A DNA stretch of 42,487 nt, from assembly GCA_003559855.1 (NCBI GenBank), contig PWJZ01000087.1, positions 1-42,487 on the forward strand. Direction: 5' to 3'. This document shows positions 34,234-42,487 of the stretch, piece after piece. The notes under the pieces were generated by a model, which ran no database searches, was not told where the DNA came from, and was given only the letters and a program-made list of their open reading frames with translations. The stretch comes from Bacteroidales bacterium (GTDB lineage: Bacteria; Bacteroidota; Bacteroidia; Bacteroidales; UBA7960). The position numbers were made by a program, and so were the translations under genes. Position 1 is the stretch's first letter; the number at the start of each line of letters is the position of its first letter.

Positions 34234-34908
34234 ATGGAACCCAAAAAATCAAAAAAAGCTGATCTTGAGAGCAAGAAGCACTTGTTTTTCCAGATAGGGG
34301 TAGTACTGGCTTTGGCAGCTGTACTTTGGGCTTTTAATATGAGGCAGTATGAGCGTCCGGAGTTTGATCTCGGAACACTGGAATTGGATATTATTGAAGA
34401 GGAAGATATTCCAATTACCCGCCCTGAGGAACCGCCACCTCCACCACCGCCAGAAGCGTCACAAGAGTTGATAATTGTTGACGATGATGTGGAAATAGAC
34501 GATGAGTTTATCATTGATGCAGAAGCCGATCTTTATGAGGAGATTCCCGAATATGAACCCATTATTGTTGAAGAAGAGGAGGTTGAGGAAGATTATGTAT
34601 TTACAATTGTAGAGGATCAACCTGAATTTCCCGGTGGTCATGAAGCATTGTATAAATTTTTAAGTGATAATATAAGGTATCCGACAATGGCACGGGAAGC
34701 CGGAATTCAGGGAACCGTATTTGTCACGTTTGTGGTTGAGCGCGATGGTTCGATCACCAATGTTGAAGTTATCAGGGGCATAGGCGGGGGGTGTGATGCC
34801 GAAGCAATCAGGGTAGTGAAAAACATGCCTCGCTGGAACCCCGGCAAGCAAAGAGGTCAGCCGGTAAGGGTACAGTTTAACCTGCCCGTAAGGTTTATGT
34901 TGAACTAA
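34234..34908 (+). CDS. tonB: TonB-family energy transducer
   Basis: Links ExbB/ExbD in the inner membrane to outer-membrane TonB-dependent transporters. The 224-aa protein has a short cytoplasmic N-terminus, a membrane anchor (~20-37), a linker that begins PEEPPPPPPPEA and then turns strongly acidic (~75-130), and a TonB_C domain (~138-222) with FPGGHEALYKFLSDNIRYPTMAREAGIQGTVFVTFVVERDGSITNVEVIRGIGGGCDAEAIRVVKNMPRWNPGKQRG. The acidic linker replaces the Lys-Pro linker of proteobacterial TonB. It stops 11 bp before the end of the convergent AsmA-like gene. Confidence 0.93.
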   Translation: MEPKKSKKADLESKKHLFFQIGVVLALAAVLWAFNMRQYERPEFDLGTLELDIIEEEDIPITRPEEPPPPPPPEASQELIIVDDDVEIDDEFIIDAEADLYEEIPEYEPIIVEEEEVEEDYVFTIVEDQPEFPGGHEALYKFLSDNIRYPTMAREAGIQGTVFVTFVVERDGSITNVEVIRGIGGGCDAEAIRVVKNMPRWNPGKQRGQPVRVQFNLPVRFMLN

Positions 34909-34919
34909 CGATCTTCTTT

Positions 34920-37766
34920 TTATTCTTTACCGGCTCGGATACGTTCTGCTCTTTCGTTTGCTTCATCAATGATCTTTTGAGCACTACGTTCGCCTTCTTT
35001 TTCAATTTGTTCTGCTTTTTTATCAGCTTCGCTGATAAGGCTTTGGCCTGTACGTCGTGCAGCGGCTTTAGCTATAGTCCCGCTTGCTTCTTTTTCAAGC
35101 TTTTCAGCCTGTTGCCGGGCCTCATCACGTACCCTTTGTGCAGCCCTTTTTGATTCCGAACGTACGCGGTCAGCATTACGCCTTGCTTCGCTTAAAACAT
35201 GCTGAACCCTCTTCTCCAGCTCCTCATGTACCTGCTCCTTTGTCTCATCAATTGCTTCTTTTACCTCCTCCCGGGCTTCCCTGATCAACTCCTCAGCCTT
35301 ATCCTTAATTTGTTCACGGACAGCATCCCTTGCAGTCCACATTTTATCAGACAGTTTAAAAGAAACTTCAGGATCAGCATAAGTCCCGGTAATACGTGCA
35401 TCTATTTTTACCTCATCACCCAGATCAACCCTGAATCCTACCGCTGAAGCCTGTGAAACCAACCCGTCCAGAACCTGATTTGCCTGGGCCCCGAATTCCT
35501 CACGAGGAATTCGAAACCTGATACCATAATCAATGGTCTTATCAAAATGTGTTTCGCCTTCAACAGTAGCACTGGATTTTCCGAAATTTATGTCGAAAGG
35601 GTCAAACATAATCTTACCTTCCTTAAAGGAAAAACTGGCCCTGAAGTCACGCAATTCCATTCTGTTCAGCTTATCCATCCTTAATCCGTCAGCCAGTTTT
35701 TGCATAGCCGGCGGGTCCTCTATTCTTATGCCCGGAGAGCTGATATTGCCGGCACCTTCAAGGGTTTCAATAACAGGCATCAATTCATGGTCAAAAACAG
35801 ACTTTAAGTTCAAACCCGCACTGAAATGGCCATGTGAATATCTGCCTATAGGAGCAAGCGTCTGAACCGTGTTGAAAGTTTTGAATGTTTGCTGTATATC
35901 AAAATTTTCGATTGCCAGCAGGAAGTTAACATCTGCAAAGTCAAGCCCGGAAGTCGCATATGAACCATTAAGATTCAAAGATCCTCCTAAAAGGTCCATC
36001 CTCAGGTTTTCCATTCGTGCCTGCCTGTCAACAACCCTTATTGTACCAATTATATTCGTAACATCAAGGTTGCCAAGCAAAATCTTGTCTATCTGTGATT
36101 TTAGTGTAAAATCAATGTTTTCAGGCACCTGAATTAACGACATTTTCACAGGTTCCGCTTCTTCGGGCTTGGGTTGTTCCGGAACCTCTGCCATAAACCG
36201 GTTAATGTCAATGTAGTTTGCACGGAAATCAAACATGCCACTTAACAACTGGTCACCAAATATATAACCGAAAATATTATGAATACGCCCGTTTGCAAGA
36301 ACATGAGTTTCTCCGAACCTGCAATCCATAGATGACAGCTCTATATAATGCGGCGAAAAATCAAAAACAACCTCATTCAACTCAATGATCTCATCAAGAT
36401 CAGAACTCGCATATTCAATGTTTTTAAATTCAAGTAAACCTTTTACCTCAAGTTCATCGTATCTTTGCTGCTCTAACAATGACAATTTTCCCCTGGCCAC
36501 GACATCACCTTTTACTGTTCCCTTTATTGATTCTTCAGGTGGCAAAGGGTAAATATCCTTAATTGCAAATAAATCAACATCACAGTTTAGAGCAATATCA
36601 AACTGCGGATCGGAAACGGGTGTCTTTAGGCTAAATCTCGCATATACGGGATTATCGGCCATATTTAAACTAAAGCGCGAAATATCAACGACTGTTTGGT
36701 CAATATCATGACCTTCATTAACCACTTGCGCAATTATATGCATATCTGTTACCGCACCGGGCCGATCGGGGTATGAGAATTCACCATCTTCAAGCAAGAT
36801 ATTCAATCCAAATCCCGGTATTATATCTTCACCCAAGGATCCCTTCAAATGCCCATTGAGAACAAAAACTCCGGAAGTTCTGATATTTTCAAAGTCTTTT
36901 GCATATATTGCAGGTATCATCGAGATCAACGATCTGATGTCGGTTCTTCTGGAATAGAATGTCAGGTCTATATCCATGTCACTGCCGGCAGGCATGGCAA
37001 AATATCCGTCAAAACCTATTGACAAATCATTCAGTGAAAGCTCGTTTTCGCGGAAAACAAAATGTTGCTGCGTAAAGTCAGCATCAATCAAAGCCCTGAA
37101 GTTAAAAACCGCCCGTAAAATAAAAGGAATACCTTCGAAACTGAAAGTTAAGGATTCAGCTGTTGTATAAAGAATATCAAGGATGGCAAAGTCGGCGGTA
37201 AAATCGCCTCTGAGCTTATGGTTAAGATTTATTATCTCCACATAAACATCCATTGCTGCATCATCATATATAATATCAGCCCTTCGTAATTCAAAGTTCT
37301 GCAATGCCATATTAAATTCAAAGGGTTCGGTATCCTTTTGTTCCTCCTTCACATCAGGTATTTCCTCCGGTGGAATCATAATATCCCAGTTGGCCGTACC
37401 ATCTTTCAAAACCCTGATATTCAAAGAAGGATCATCAATACGTATTGATCGTACTTTATAACTGTCGCCTTTAAAAATACTCATAATATCAACCGAAACA
37501 AATATCGAACCTGCATCGGCTAATTTAACGCCTTCAAACTTATCAACACCAGCTACTGAAAGACCAACAAGTCTTAATGAAACATTCGGAAAGTTACGTA
37601 ACAACGATATTCGTATTGTTTTAAAATCAACTTCAGCATTGACATTCCTGTTAATCTCTTCTTTTGCAATTTCCGTTATCTTGCCTTTGAAGCTAATAGG
37701 CAAAACGATCAGTAAAGCCAGCGAAACAACAATGATTATTCCGGCAATTTTCAGTCCTTTTTTCAT
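34920..37766 (-). CDS. AsmA-family protein with long C-terminal coiled coil
   Basis: AsmA-like proteins are long bridge-type periplasmic proteins tied to phospholipid transport and envelope integrity. The 948-aa product has an N-terminal inner-membrane anchor (~7-27), the AsmA N-terminal pattern (INRNVNAEVDFKTIRISLLRNFPNVSLRLVGLSVAG, then VRSIRIDDPSLNIRVLKDGTANWDI) and a long beta-strand-rich body. The conserved AsmA_2 C-terminal domain follows (TLEGAGNISSPGIRIEDPPAMQKLADGLRMDKLNRMELRDFRASFSFKEGKIMFDPFD). Residues ~812-948 are a charged Ala/Glu/Arg-rich helix with heptad character that extends beyond the AsmA domain. Minus strand, likely downstream of aroC. Confidence 0.88.
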   Translation of the reverse strand: MKKGLKIAGIIIVVSLALLIVLPISFKGKITEIAKEEINRNVNAEVDFKTIRISLLRNFPNVSLRLVGLSVAGVDKFEGVKLADAGSIFVSVDIMSIFKGDSYKVRSIRIDDPSLNIRVLKDGTANWDIMIPPEEIPDVKEEQKDTEPFEFNMALQNFELRRADIIYDDAAMDVYVEIINLNHKLRGDFTADFAILDILYTTAESLTFSFEGIPFILRAVFNFRALIDADFTQQHFVFRENELSLNDLSIGFDGYFAMPAGSDMDIDLTFYSRRTDIRSLISMIPAIYAKDFENIRTSGVFVLNGHLKGSLGEDIIPGFGLNILLEDGEFSYPDRPGAVTDMHIIAQVVNEGHDIDQTVVDISRFSLNMADNPVYARFSLKTPVSDPQFDIALNCDVDLFAIKDIYPLPPEESIKGTVKGDVVARGKLSLLEQQRYDELEVKGLLEFKNIEYASSDLDEIIELNEVVFDFSPHYIELSSMDCRFGETHVLANGRIHNIFGYIFGDQLLSGMFDFRANYIDINRFMAEVPEQPKPEEAEPVKMSLIQVPENIDFTLKSQIDKILLGNLDVTNIIGTIRVVDRQARMENLRMDLLGGSLNLNGSYATSGLDFADVNFLLAIENFDIQQTFKTFNTVQTLAPIGRYSHGHFSAGLNLKSVFDHELMPVIETLEGAGNISSPGIRIEDPPAMQKLADGLRMDKLNRMELRDFRASFSFKEGKIMFDPFDINFGKSSATVEGETHFDKTIDYGIRFRIPREEFGAQANQVLDGLVSQASAVGFRVDLGDEVKIDARITGTYADPEVSFKLSDKMWTARDAVREQIKDKAEELIREAREEVKEAIDETKEQVHEELEKRVQHVLSEARRNADRVRSESKRAAQRVRDEARQQAEKLEKEASGTIAKAAARRTGQSLISEADKKAEQIEKEGERSAQKIIDEANERAERIRAGKE

Positions 37767-37878
37767 GTACTTTAAATTTTGACTATTAATATAATAATCG
37801 GCTCAAAAGATTATTGTTTGACATTATGTTTATTTCACACAATTTTCATTCGGCGGAATTGGGCAAGAGCATCATTTT

Positions 37879-38943
37879 TCAGAGTCTTAAAAAATGATCC
37901 ATTATAATAAACGCCGCCATAGATTCAACTATTAGAACGGCTCTTGGTACGACACAGGGATCATGACGTCCCGGTGCTGTGAATTTACGGGTTTGTCCTT
38001 TTTTATCGACTGTTTTTTGTTCTTTTTTAATTGTTGGTGTGGGTTTAAAAGCAACCCTGAAATAAATATCCATACCATTGCTAATTCCGCCTTGTATGCC
38101 CCCTGAATTATTTGTGAGGGTAATAATTTTATTGTTTTTCAGACCGAACCGATCATTATGCTCCGATCCTTTCATTTTTGCGGCATCAAATCCTTTTCCA
38201 TAATCAAATCCTTTAGCTGCATTAATCGAAAGCATTGCCTTACCGAGATCTGCATGCAGTTTATCAAAAACCGGCTCGCCCAAACCCGCATCAACACCTT
38301 TGACTATACACTCAACAACTCCGCCGGTTGAATCGCCCTCTTCTATCATTTTCTCAATATAATTTATCATCTTTTTTGAAATTTCCGGGTCAGGGCATCT
38401 TACGGGGCTTTTTTCTATATTTTCGTGGTCGATCTCATCCGGGTGTTTTTGAGTTGATATTTTGCCTATACTTCTTACAAAAGCCGTTATTTGGATGTTT
38501 TTTTTGATTAGGAACTGTTTTGCGAGAGCGCCTGCCACCACTCTTGCGACGGTTTCACGTGCCGAAGCTCTGCCTCCGCCACGCTCATCACGAAAACCGT
38601 ATTTCATATCATATGTATAATCACTGTGCGATGGGCGATATATATCCTTCAGATCATCATAATCCGATGATCTTATGTCTTTGTTTTTTACTATAAAGGC
38701 TATTGGAGAACCCAGTGTTTTATTATTATAAATACCTGACAAAAACTCTACTTTATCTTCTTCTTCACGCTGACTGACCAGGTGTGATTGTCCGGGGCGC
38801 CGTTTTGAAAGCTCCGTTTGCAAATGGCTGTAATCAATACTGATCCCTGCCGGGTATCCATCAATGACACCACCAATACAAAGTCCATGCGACTCACCAA
38901 AAGTGGTCAGAACTAATCTCTTGCCTATACTGTTGCCGGACAT
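37879..38943 (-). CDS. aroC: Chorismate synthase
   Basis: Last step of the shikimate pathway: EPSP to chorismate, needing reduced FMN. The 354-aa protein has the family signatures: GESHG near the N-terminus (LTTFGESHGLCIGGVIDGYPAG), RPGQSHLVSQREEEDKVEFLSGI, YDMKYGFRDERGGGRASARETVARVVAGALAK and GISNGMDIYFRVAFKPTPTIKKEQ, with FTAPGRHDPCVVPRAV near the end. Lies 66 bp behind the M28 gene and 112 bp before the AsmA-like gene, same strand. Confidence 0.97.
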   Translation of the reverse strand: MSGNSIGKRLVLTTFGESHGLCIGGVIDGYPAGISIDYSHLQTELSKRRPGQSHLVSQREEEDKVEFLSGIYNNKTLGSPIAFIVKNKDIRSSDYDDLKDIYRPSHSDYTYDMKYGFRDERGGGRASARETVARVVAGALAKQFLIKKNIQITAFVRSIGKISTQKHPDEIDHENIEKSPVRCPDPEISKKMINYIEKMIEEGDSTGGVVECIVKGVDAGLGEPVFDKLHADLGKAMLSINAAKGFDYGKGFDAAKMKGSEHNDRFGLKNNKIITLTNNSGGIQGGISNGMDIYFRVAFKPTPTIKKEQKTVDKKGQTRKFTAPGRHDPCVVPRAVLIVESMAAFIIMDHFLRL

Positions 38944-39009
38944 GTCTTTATCTGATTAATAATTCTTTATACGAAATTACAATATTTATTTCATTAATTC
39001 TGAAAAGAA

Positions 39010-40545
39010 CTATTCTAACGGAAAGCGTTCCGGTTCGTTAGCAACTTTCGCAGCAATAGTAAAAACAACTTTGATAATATTTACGAGATTGTCGTAATTA
39101 ATTTTGTCGGGCGTATCTGATGGTCTGTGATAATCGGGATGCATTCCTGTATTAACATATGCAGCCGGCACTCCCTTACGTATAAAAGAATAATGATCCG
39201 ATCCAAGATAAGACATGATCGTACGTATCGAAGGTAACATGCGTTCAAGCCTGATATCATCAATCTGTCTGCCGGTATTGCGGAAAGCTCTCCATACCGG
39301 TCTTCTCAACCCCTGCATTGTCAATACAAAGCCATACCCCGGAACATCTTCAGGCTGATCAGAACGCCCCACCATATCAAGGTTAATTACCAGAACAGTA
39401 TTCTCAACCGGAAAAACAGGATTCTCTACATAATATAACGAACCGTTCAATCCACTTTCCTCAGCACCGAAAGCTATAAAAACTATACTTCTCCTGAAAT
39501 CCATACCACTATTTCGAGCCTGCATAAACATCCTCGCTAATTCCATCACCGCCGCAGTTCCCGAAGCATTATCATCCGCACCGTAAAATATCTTATCACC
39601 GCGCTTACCCAAATGATCATAATGTCCGCAAATAATTACAAACTCGTCCCTTAAATCAGCACCTTCAATATAACCAATTACGTTATCATCAAAAGTGGTA
39701 ATTTCTATCAATTGAAAGGTAGTCATAAAACTAAGAGTTGTTTCAACTGAATAAGGTAAAACCCCGTTTCTGAAGCTTTTTTCAGACAGACGGTGTTTTG
39801 TTCTCAACTGTTGACCAAACTGTTTTGAAAATAATTTTTCATCAAACAAAAACAGGCCAATATCTTTTCCGGTATAAGGCAAATAATCAAATAACCAATT
39901 ATCTGATCTGTCAGTTCTGAAATAACCGAAGGAATTTACGGGATACCTGTCAAGACTTAGTGATTGTTCATTTGATATAAAATTTGAGACTTCCCGTTTC
40001 TCACCGAATATTGAAAACCCAAAATATTTTGCACCGGTGGCACCGGCAAGATCTTTAAGTCTGAAATGTGCATCGGTTAAATCATGTGCAAGGAAAAAAA
40101 CAAGTGTATCTTCTCCTGTGCATCCAACCATTTCACCTGTAGAATATCCGACAAATTTTACCGGGATTGAAAGACTGTCATCCAATGCTTCGGTAGATGC
40201 AAAAGAAAAAGATTCACCGGATATATATTCAAAATCATTTTTATATATAATTGTTTTCCCCCTGTCAATATTTCGCACGGGTATTTTTTGGAAATAAGGC
40301 TCTTCACTATCATTGATCCCTTTCAACCCTGCTTTTTGAAATTGTGCTGCAATATATGATGCGGCTTTCTCTCTTCCCGGACAAGAAAACTTTCGCCCTT
40401 TCATGCTATCGGATGCCAACGTATAAACATCATTTATCACCCTTTCTTTTGAAACATATACTTCAACCTTTTTGTTGTCAATAGCATATGAACAAAAGCA
40501 AAAAACTGAAAAAAGAAACAATACTATTGTTAACCGTTTATTCAT
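39010..40545 (-). CDS. Secreted M28-family aminopeptidase-like protein
   Basis: The 511-aa protein carries a signal peptide (~1-21, VLFLFSVFCFCSYA), a long N-terminal region with a PA-type insertion (~95-280) and an M28 catalytic domain with the zinc series GHYDHLG, YGADDNASGTAAVMELAR, FGAEESGLNGSLYYV, INLDMVGRSD and SDHYSFIRKGVPAAYVNTGMHPDYHRPSDTPDKINY. Location is periplasm or outside. Upstream on the minus strand CGAAAGTA (40585-40592) reads TACTTTCG, one base off the -7 consensus. Likely first gene of a transcript with aroC and the AsmA-like gene. Confidence 0.9.
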   Translation of the reverse strand: MNKRLTIVLFLFSVFCFCSYAIDNKKVEVYVSKERVINDVYTLASDSMKGRKFSCPGREKAASYIAAQFQKAGLKGINDSEEPYFQKIPVRNIDRGKTIIYKNDFEYISGESFSFASTEALDDSLSIPVKFVGYSTGEMVGCTGEDTLVFFLAHDLTDAHFRLKDLAGATGAKYFGFSIFGEKREVSNFISNEQSLSLDRYPVNSFGYFRTDRSDNWLFDYLPYTGKDIGLFLFDEKLFSKQFGQQLRTKHRLSEKSFRNGVLPYSVETTLSFMTTFQLIEITTFDDNVIGYIEGADLRDEFVIICGHYDHLGKRGDKIFYGADDNASGTAAVMELARMFMQARNSGMDFRRSIVFIAFGAEESGLNGSLYYVENPVFPVENTVLVINLDMVGRSDQPEDVPGYGFVLTMQGLRRPVWRAFRNTGRQIDDIRLERMLPSIRTIMSYLGSDHYSFIRKGVPAAYVNTGMHPDYHRPSDTPDKINYDNLVNIIKVVFTIAAKVANEPERFPLE

Positions 40546-40850
40546 CTTTTAATATTTTATTATAACAGATTGAAATACCAATAACGAAAGTAAGAAATTG
40601 TACCATATAAAAAGTAAGAAGGATGAAATTTGTACCAAAAATTGTGTTAATTCTTTTTTTCGGAAATATTGCTTTGCATTTATATTTTTTTACAAAATAT
40701 TTAACATTATTTAACTTTATTTAATTTGTATTCTCTGTTTTTTTTTTTTTTATTTTTGTATATTATTAATTGCCAGCAAGTTAAACAGGCTTTATTATTT
40801 GATAAATTCCTTGTTAATCATTATTTTACTAAATTTTAAATCTAACAATT
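40546..40850. other. Divergent intergenic region
   Basis: 305 bp between the minus-strand M28 gene and the plus-strand T9SS gene. Very AT-rich with a 15-17-base T run around 40738-40753. It must hold both promoters, but only a near-consensus minus-strand box (40585-40592) can be pointed out. Confidence 0.45.
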
Positions 40851-42143
40851 ATGAAACAAAAAAATTATAAAAGGGTACATAAAATTTGTAACTATGTACC
40901 AAAAAAAGTTTTATTTCTAGCAGTATGTTGCTTACTGCTAGCACCAGTATTTGGTCAGATAAAAATGAATGAAAATGGTAATGTAAGTATTGGCAGCACA
41001 GAGCCTCAGGATAATATTGGTTTATATATTAGAAATATACCAATTACAAGTATCAATTTATGGGGTTCTTATAGTCATTTTTATAACATTCCAAGTGGGG
41101 TAAGTAGTATACGAGGTTTTTATGCAAATGCATCTAGTGCTAATCCTGTGGATTATGGTACAGCCATTGGTATAATTGGTCAAGCTCAAAATTATAGAAA
41201 TGGTTTTAATTATGGTGTATTTGGTCGTGTAACAGGTGAGCACAATGGTGCTGGAATATTAGGGACTCGCGACTGGGCAAATCCTAATGTTCCAGGTCAA
41301 TATGCAGGCTATTTTAGAGGAAACGTACACGTGACAGGTCAAATTTCAGGATGGGCGAATTCGATTGCAGGTGATGAACGGCTTTTTAAAGATAATATCA
41401 GCTCATTACAAAAAAGTGATATAGAAAAGCTTATGCTGTTAAATCCTGTGGTTTATCAATTCAAGCCCGAAAAACCGCAATTTTATAAATGTGATACAAC
41501 CACTGTAAAGCACAAAGTTGACCCTTCTCTGCTGAATAGAGACCACATTGGATTTATAGCACAGGAATTTGAAAAAGTATATCCTGATTTAGTTTATAAA
41601 AATGACCATGGCGTAATGAGTATTAATTATACCGGATTAATACCTGTATTGGTCGAAGCTTTTAAAGGACAGCAAATGCGTATGGATGAATTGTATTTAG
41701 AAGAAAAAAAGAAAAGCGAGAACAGTAGAAAAATTCAGGATTTGGAAGAACGGATTGCAATGCTTGAGGAAGAGATAAGACTTATAAAAACACAATGTTG
41801 TCAGGAAATTTATGGAATTGACAATGCTAAGAAAGGTGGGACTGGAGCAACAGTTGATAATGAAAAGATAGACCCGGGTCAAAAGCCCGTACTCTATCAA
41901 AACAACCCCAATCCCTTTAATCAAGCCACCACCATCAGCTTCACAATCCCGGAAAGCGCCGGCAAAGCTATGCTTTATATTTACGATATGCAGGGAGTGC
42001 AGATTAGAAGTTTTGGTATTAACGAGCGCGGACATTCGAGCATTAAAATCCAGGGAGCCGAGCTGCAGCCAGGAATGTACCTATATACGCTTATTGCCGA
42101 TGGACGGGAAGTGGATACAAAGAGGATGATATTGACCAAGTAG
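40851..42143 (+). CDS. T9SS-sorted protein with endosialidase-type chaperone (S74) domain
   Basis: The 430-aa protein has a signal peptide (cleavage near PVFGQ, residue ~36) and a beta-rich N-terminal part of tail-fibre type (NVSIGSTEPQDNIGLYIRN…). A Peptidase_S74/intramolecular chaperone domain follows (~174-265, GDERLFKDNISSLQKSDIEKLMLLNPVVYQFKPE and HIGFIAQEFEKVYPDLV). Then come a coiled coil (~270-310) and a type A T9SS sorting domain (~345-430, NNPNPFNQATTISFTIPESAG…LQPGMYLYTLIADG…TKRMILTK). It is exported through the inner membrane by Sec, then moved across the outer membrane by T9SS and anchored at the surface. The last ~250 bp are visibly more GC-rich than the rest. A repeat shared with the Rhs island follows the gene. 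Confidence 0.88.
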   Translation: MKQKNYKRVHKICNYVPKKVLFLAVCCLLLAPVFGQIKMNENGNVSIGSTEPQDNIGLYIRNIPITSINLWGSYSHFYNIPSGVSSIRGFYANASSANPVDYGTAIGIIGQAQNYRNGFNYGVFGRVTGEHNGAGILGTRDWANPNVPGQYAGYFRGNVHVTGQISGWANSIAGDERLFKDNISSLQKSDIEKLMLLNPVVYQFKPEKPQFYKCDTTTVKHKVDPSLLNRDHIGFIAQEFEKVYPDLVYKNDHGVMSINYTGLIPVLVEAFKGQQMRMDELYLEEKKKSENSRKIQDLEERIAMLEEEIRLIKTQCCQEIYGIDNAKKGGTGATVDNEKIDPGQKPVLYQNNPNPFNQATTISFTIPESAGKAMLYIYDMQGVQIRSFGINERGHSSIKIQGAELQPGMYLYTLIADGREVDTKRMILTK

Positions 42144-42180
42144 GTTGACTTTAAGAAGTGAAAATAGGTGCGTATTAATT

Positions 42181-42242
42181 AATGTCTGTTTATAATGTCA
42201 AAAATTTTTGAATAACTAATAACTATTTTTGATTTTAGAAGT
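42181..42242. repeat. Repeat copy B (matches 2411-2506)
   Basis: TGTCTGTTTATAATGTCAAA…ATTTTTGATTTTAGAAGT, the uninterrupted form of the repeat found directly in front of the orphan Rhs tip. Here it follows the T9SS gene by 37 bp. Confidence 0.65.
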
Positions 42243-42338
42243 GCTTAAATTAATTATCTCTCTGATGAACAACATTACAGGCAAACTATAATTAATCAGG
42301 ATAAATAAGTAAAAGTGACAATCAAAAACCATTAAGCT

Positions 42339-42487
42339 ATGAAAAAAACAGATAAAATTTCCTTATTAATGATTATCGTGTTGATTTTCATTGTGGCGGG
42401 CGGATGTGATAAAAATGACACAAAGATGCCTTATAGTTGCGATCCGCATGCCGTATGCGACAATATATCGAAAAATGAATGGAAGTA
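42339..42487 (+). CDS. Lipoprotein, 3' end cut by window edge
   Basis: An ATG at 42339 opens a frame to the window end. The first 49 residues show a signal sequence with lipobox-like VAGGC (Cys23), then a polar stretch with two further cysteines (PYSCDPHAVCDN). Family not recognisable from this piece. The repeat copy B lies in front of it. Confidence 0.65.
   Translation, partial: MKKTDKISLLMIIVLIFIVAGGCDKNDTKMPYSCDPHAVCDNISKNEWK

Noticed and set aside
40738-40753. Terminator in the T-run before the T9SS gene
   Set aside because: No stable hairpin precedes the run.

Overview
The window looks like a chromosomal segment of an AT-rich member of the Bacteroidota, probably of the Bacteroidales/Marinilabiliales type. 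The evidence is: promoter elements of the TAnnTTTG (-7) plus TTTG (-33) kind; a type IX secretion (Por) C-terminal sorting domain at 41883-42143; a TonB/ExbB/ExbD set with two ExbD proteins; SufBCDS without IscS-type genes; a conserved envelope cluster (coaX, outer-membrane protein, TPR lipoprotein, LptC, CNNM/CorC protein, PpiD-like foldase); and a tmRNA whose tag ends in YALAA. Assignment below phylum is inference.

Layout. (1) 1-5,500 is a plastic accessory island. It holds three genes of unknown function, an orphan frameshifted Rhs C-terminal tip carrying an HExxH metallopeptidase-like toxin domain, a secreted candidate immunity protein, shuffled intergenic repeat blocks, a relic of a deleted paralogue and a 224-bp MITE-like element with a 9-bp target duplication. 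A tRNA-Phe gene with its terminator closes the island. (2) 5,846-13,609 is the pantothenate kinase and envelope biogenesis cluster. (3) 14,129-16,418 holds two DUF2807 (head GIN) adhesin-like proteins, the second fused to a barrel-like domain. (4) 16,685-19,724 carries yebC, ssrA, an M28 lipoprotein and tRNA-Ser. (5) 19,798-22,050 is an ExbB / small membrane protein / ExbD / ExbD operon. (6) 22,331-24,705 is a histidine kinase and OmpR-type regulator. (7) 24,839-26,494 is xseA-xseB. (8) 26,716-33,094 is the sufBCDS cluster, a small membrane protein and sufE. (9) 33,310-34,908 has gcvH, a VanZ-like gene and tonB. (10) 34,920-40,545, on the minus strand, is M28 peptidase, aroC and a giant AsmA-like protein with a coiled-coil tail. 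(11) 40,851-42,487 is again accessory in character: a T9SS-sorted endosialidase-chaperone protein, a repeat copy shared with the Rhs fragment 39.7 kb away, and the start of a lipoprotein gene.

How the genes work together. Most of the core is envelope and homeostasis machinery. TonB plus ExbB/ExbD power outer-membrane import. LptC, AsmA-like, PpiD-like and the outer-membrane protein serve envelope assembly. SufBCDSE builds Fe-S clusters, and tmRNA with YebC supports translation quality control. The least explained material is the Rhs-tip island at the left end. The shared repeats suggest that toxin tips, partner genes and small secreted proteins are exchanged there by recombination.
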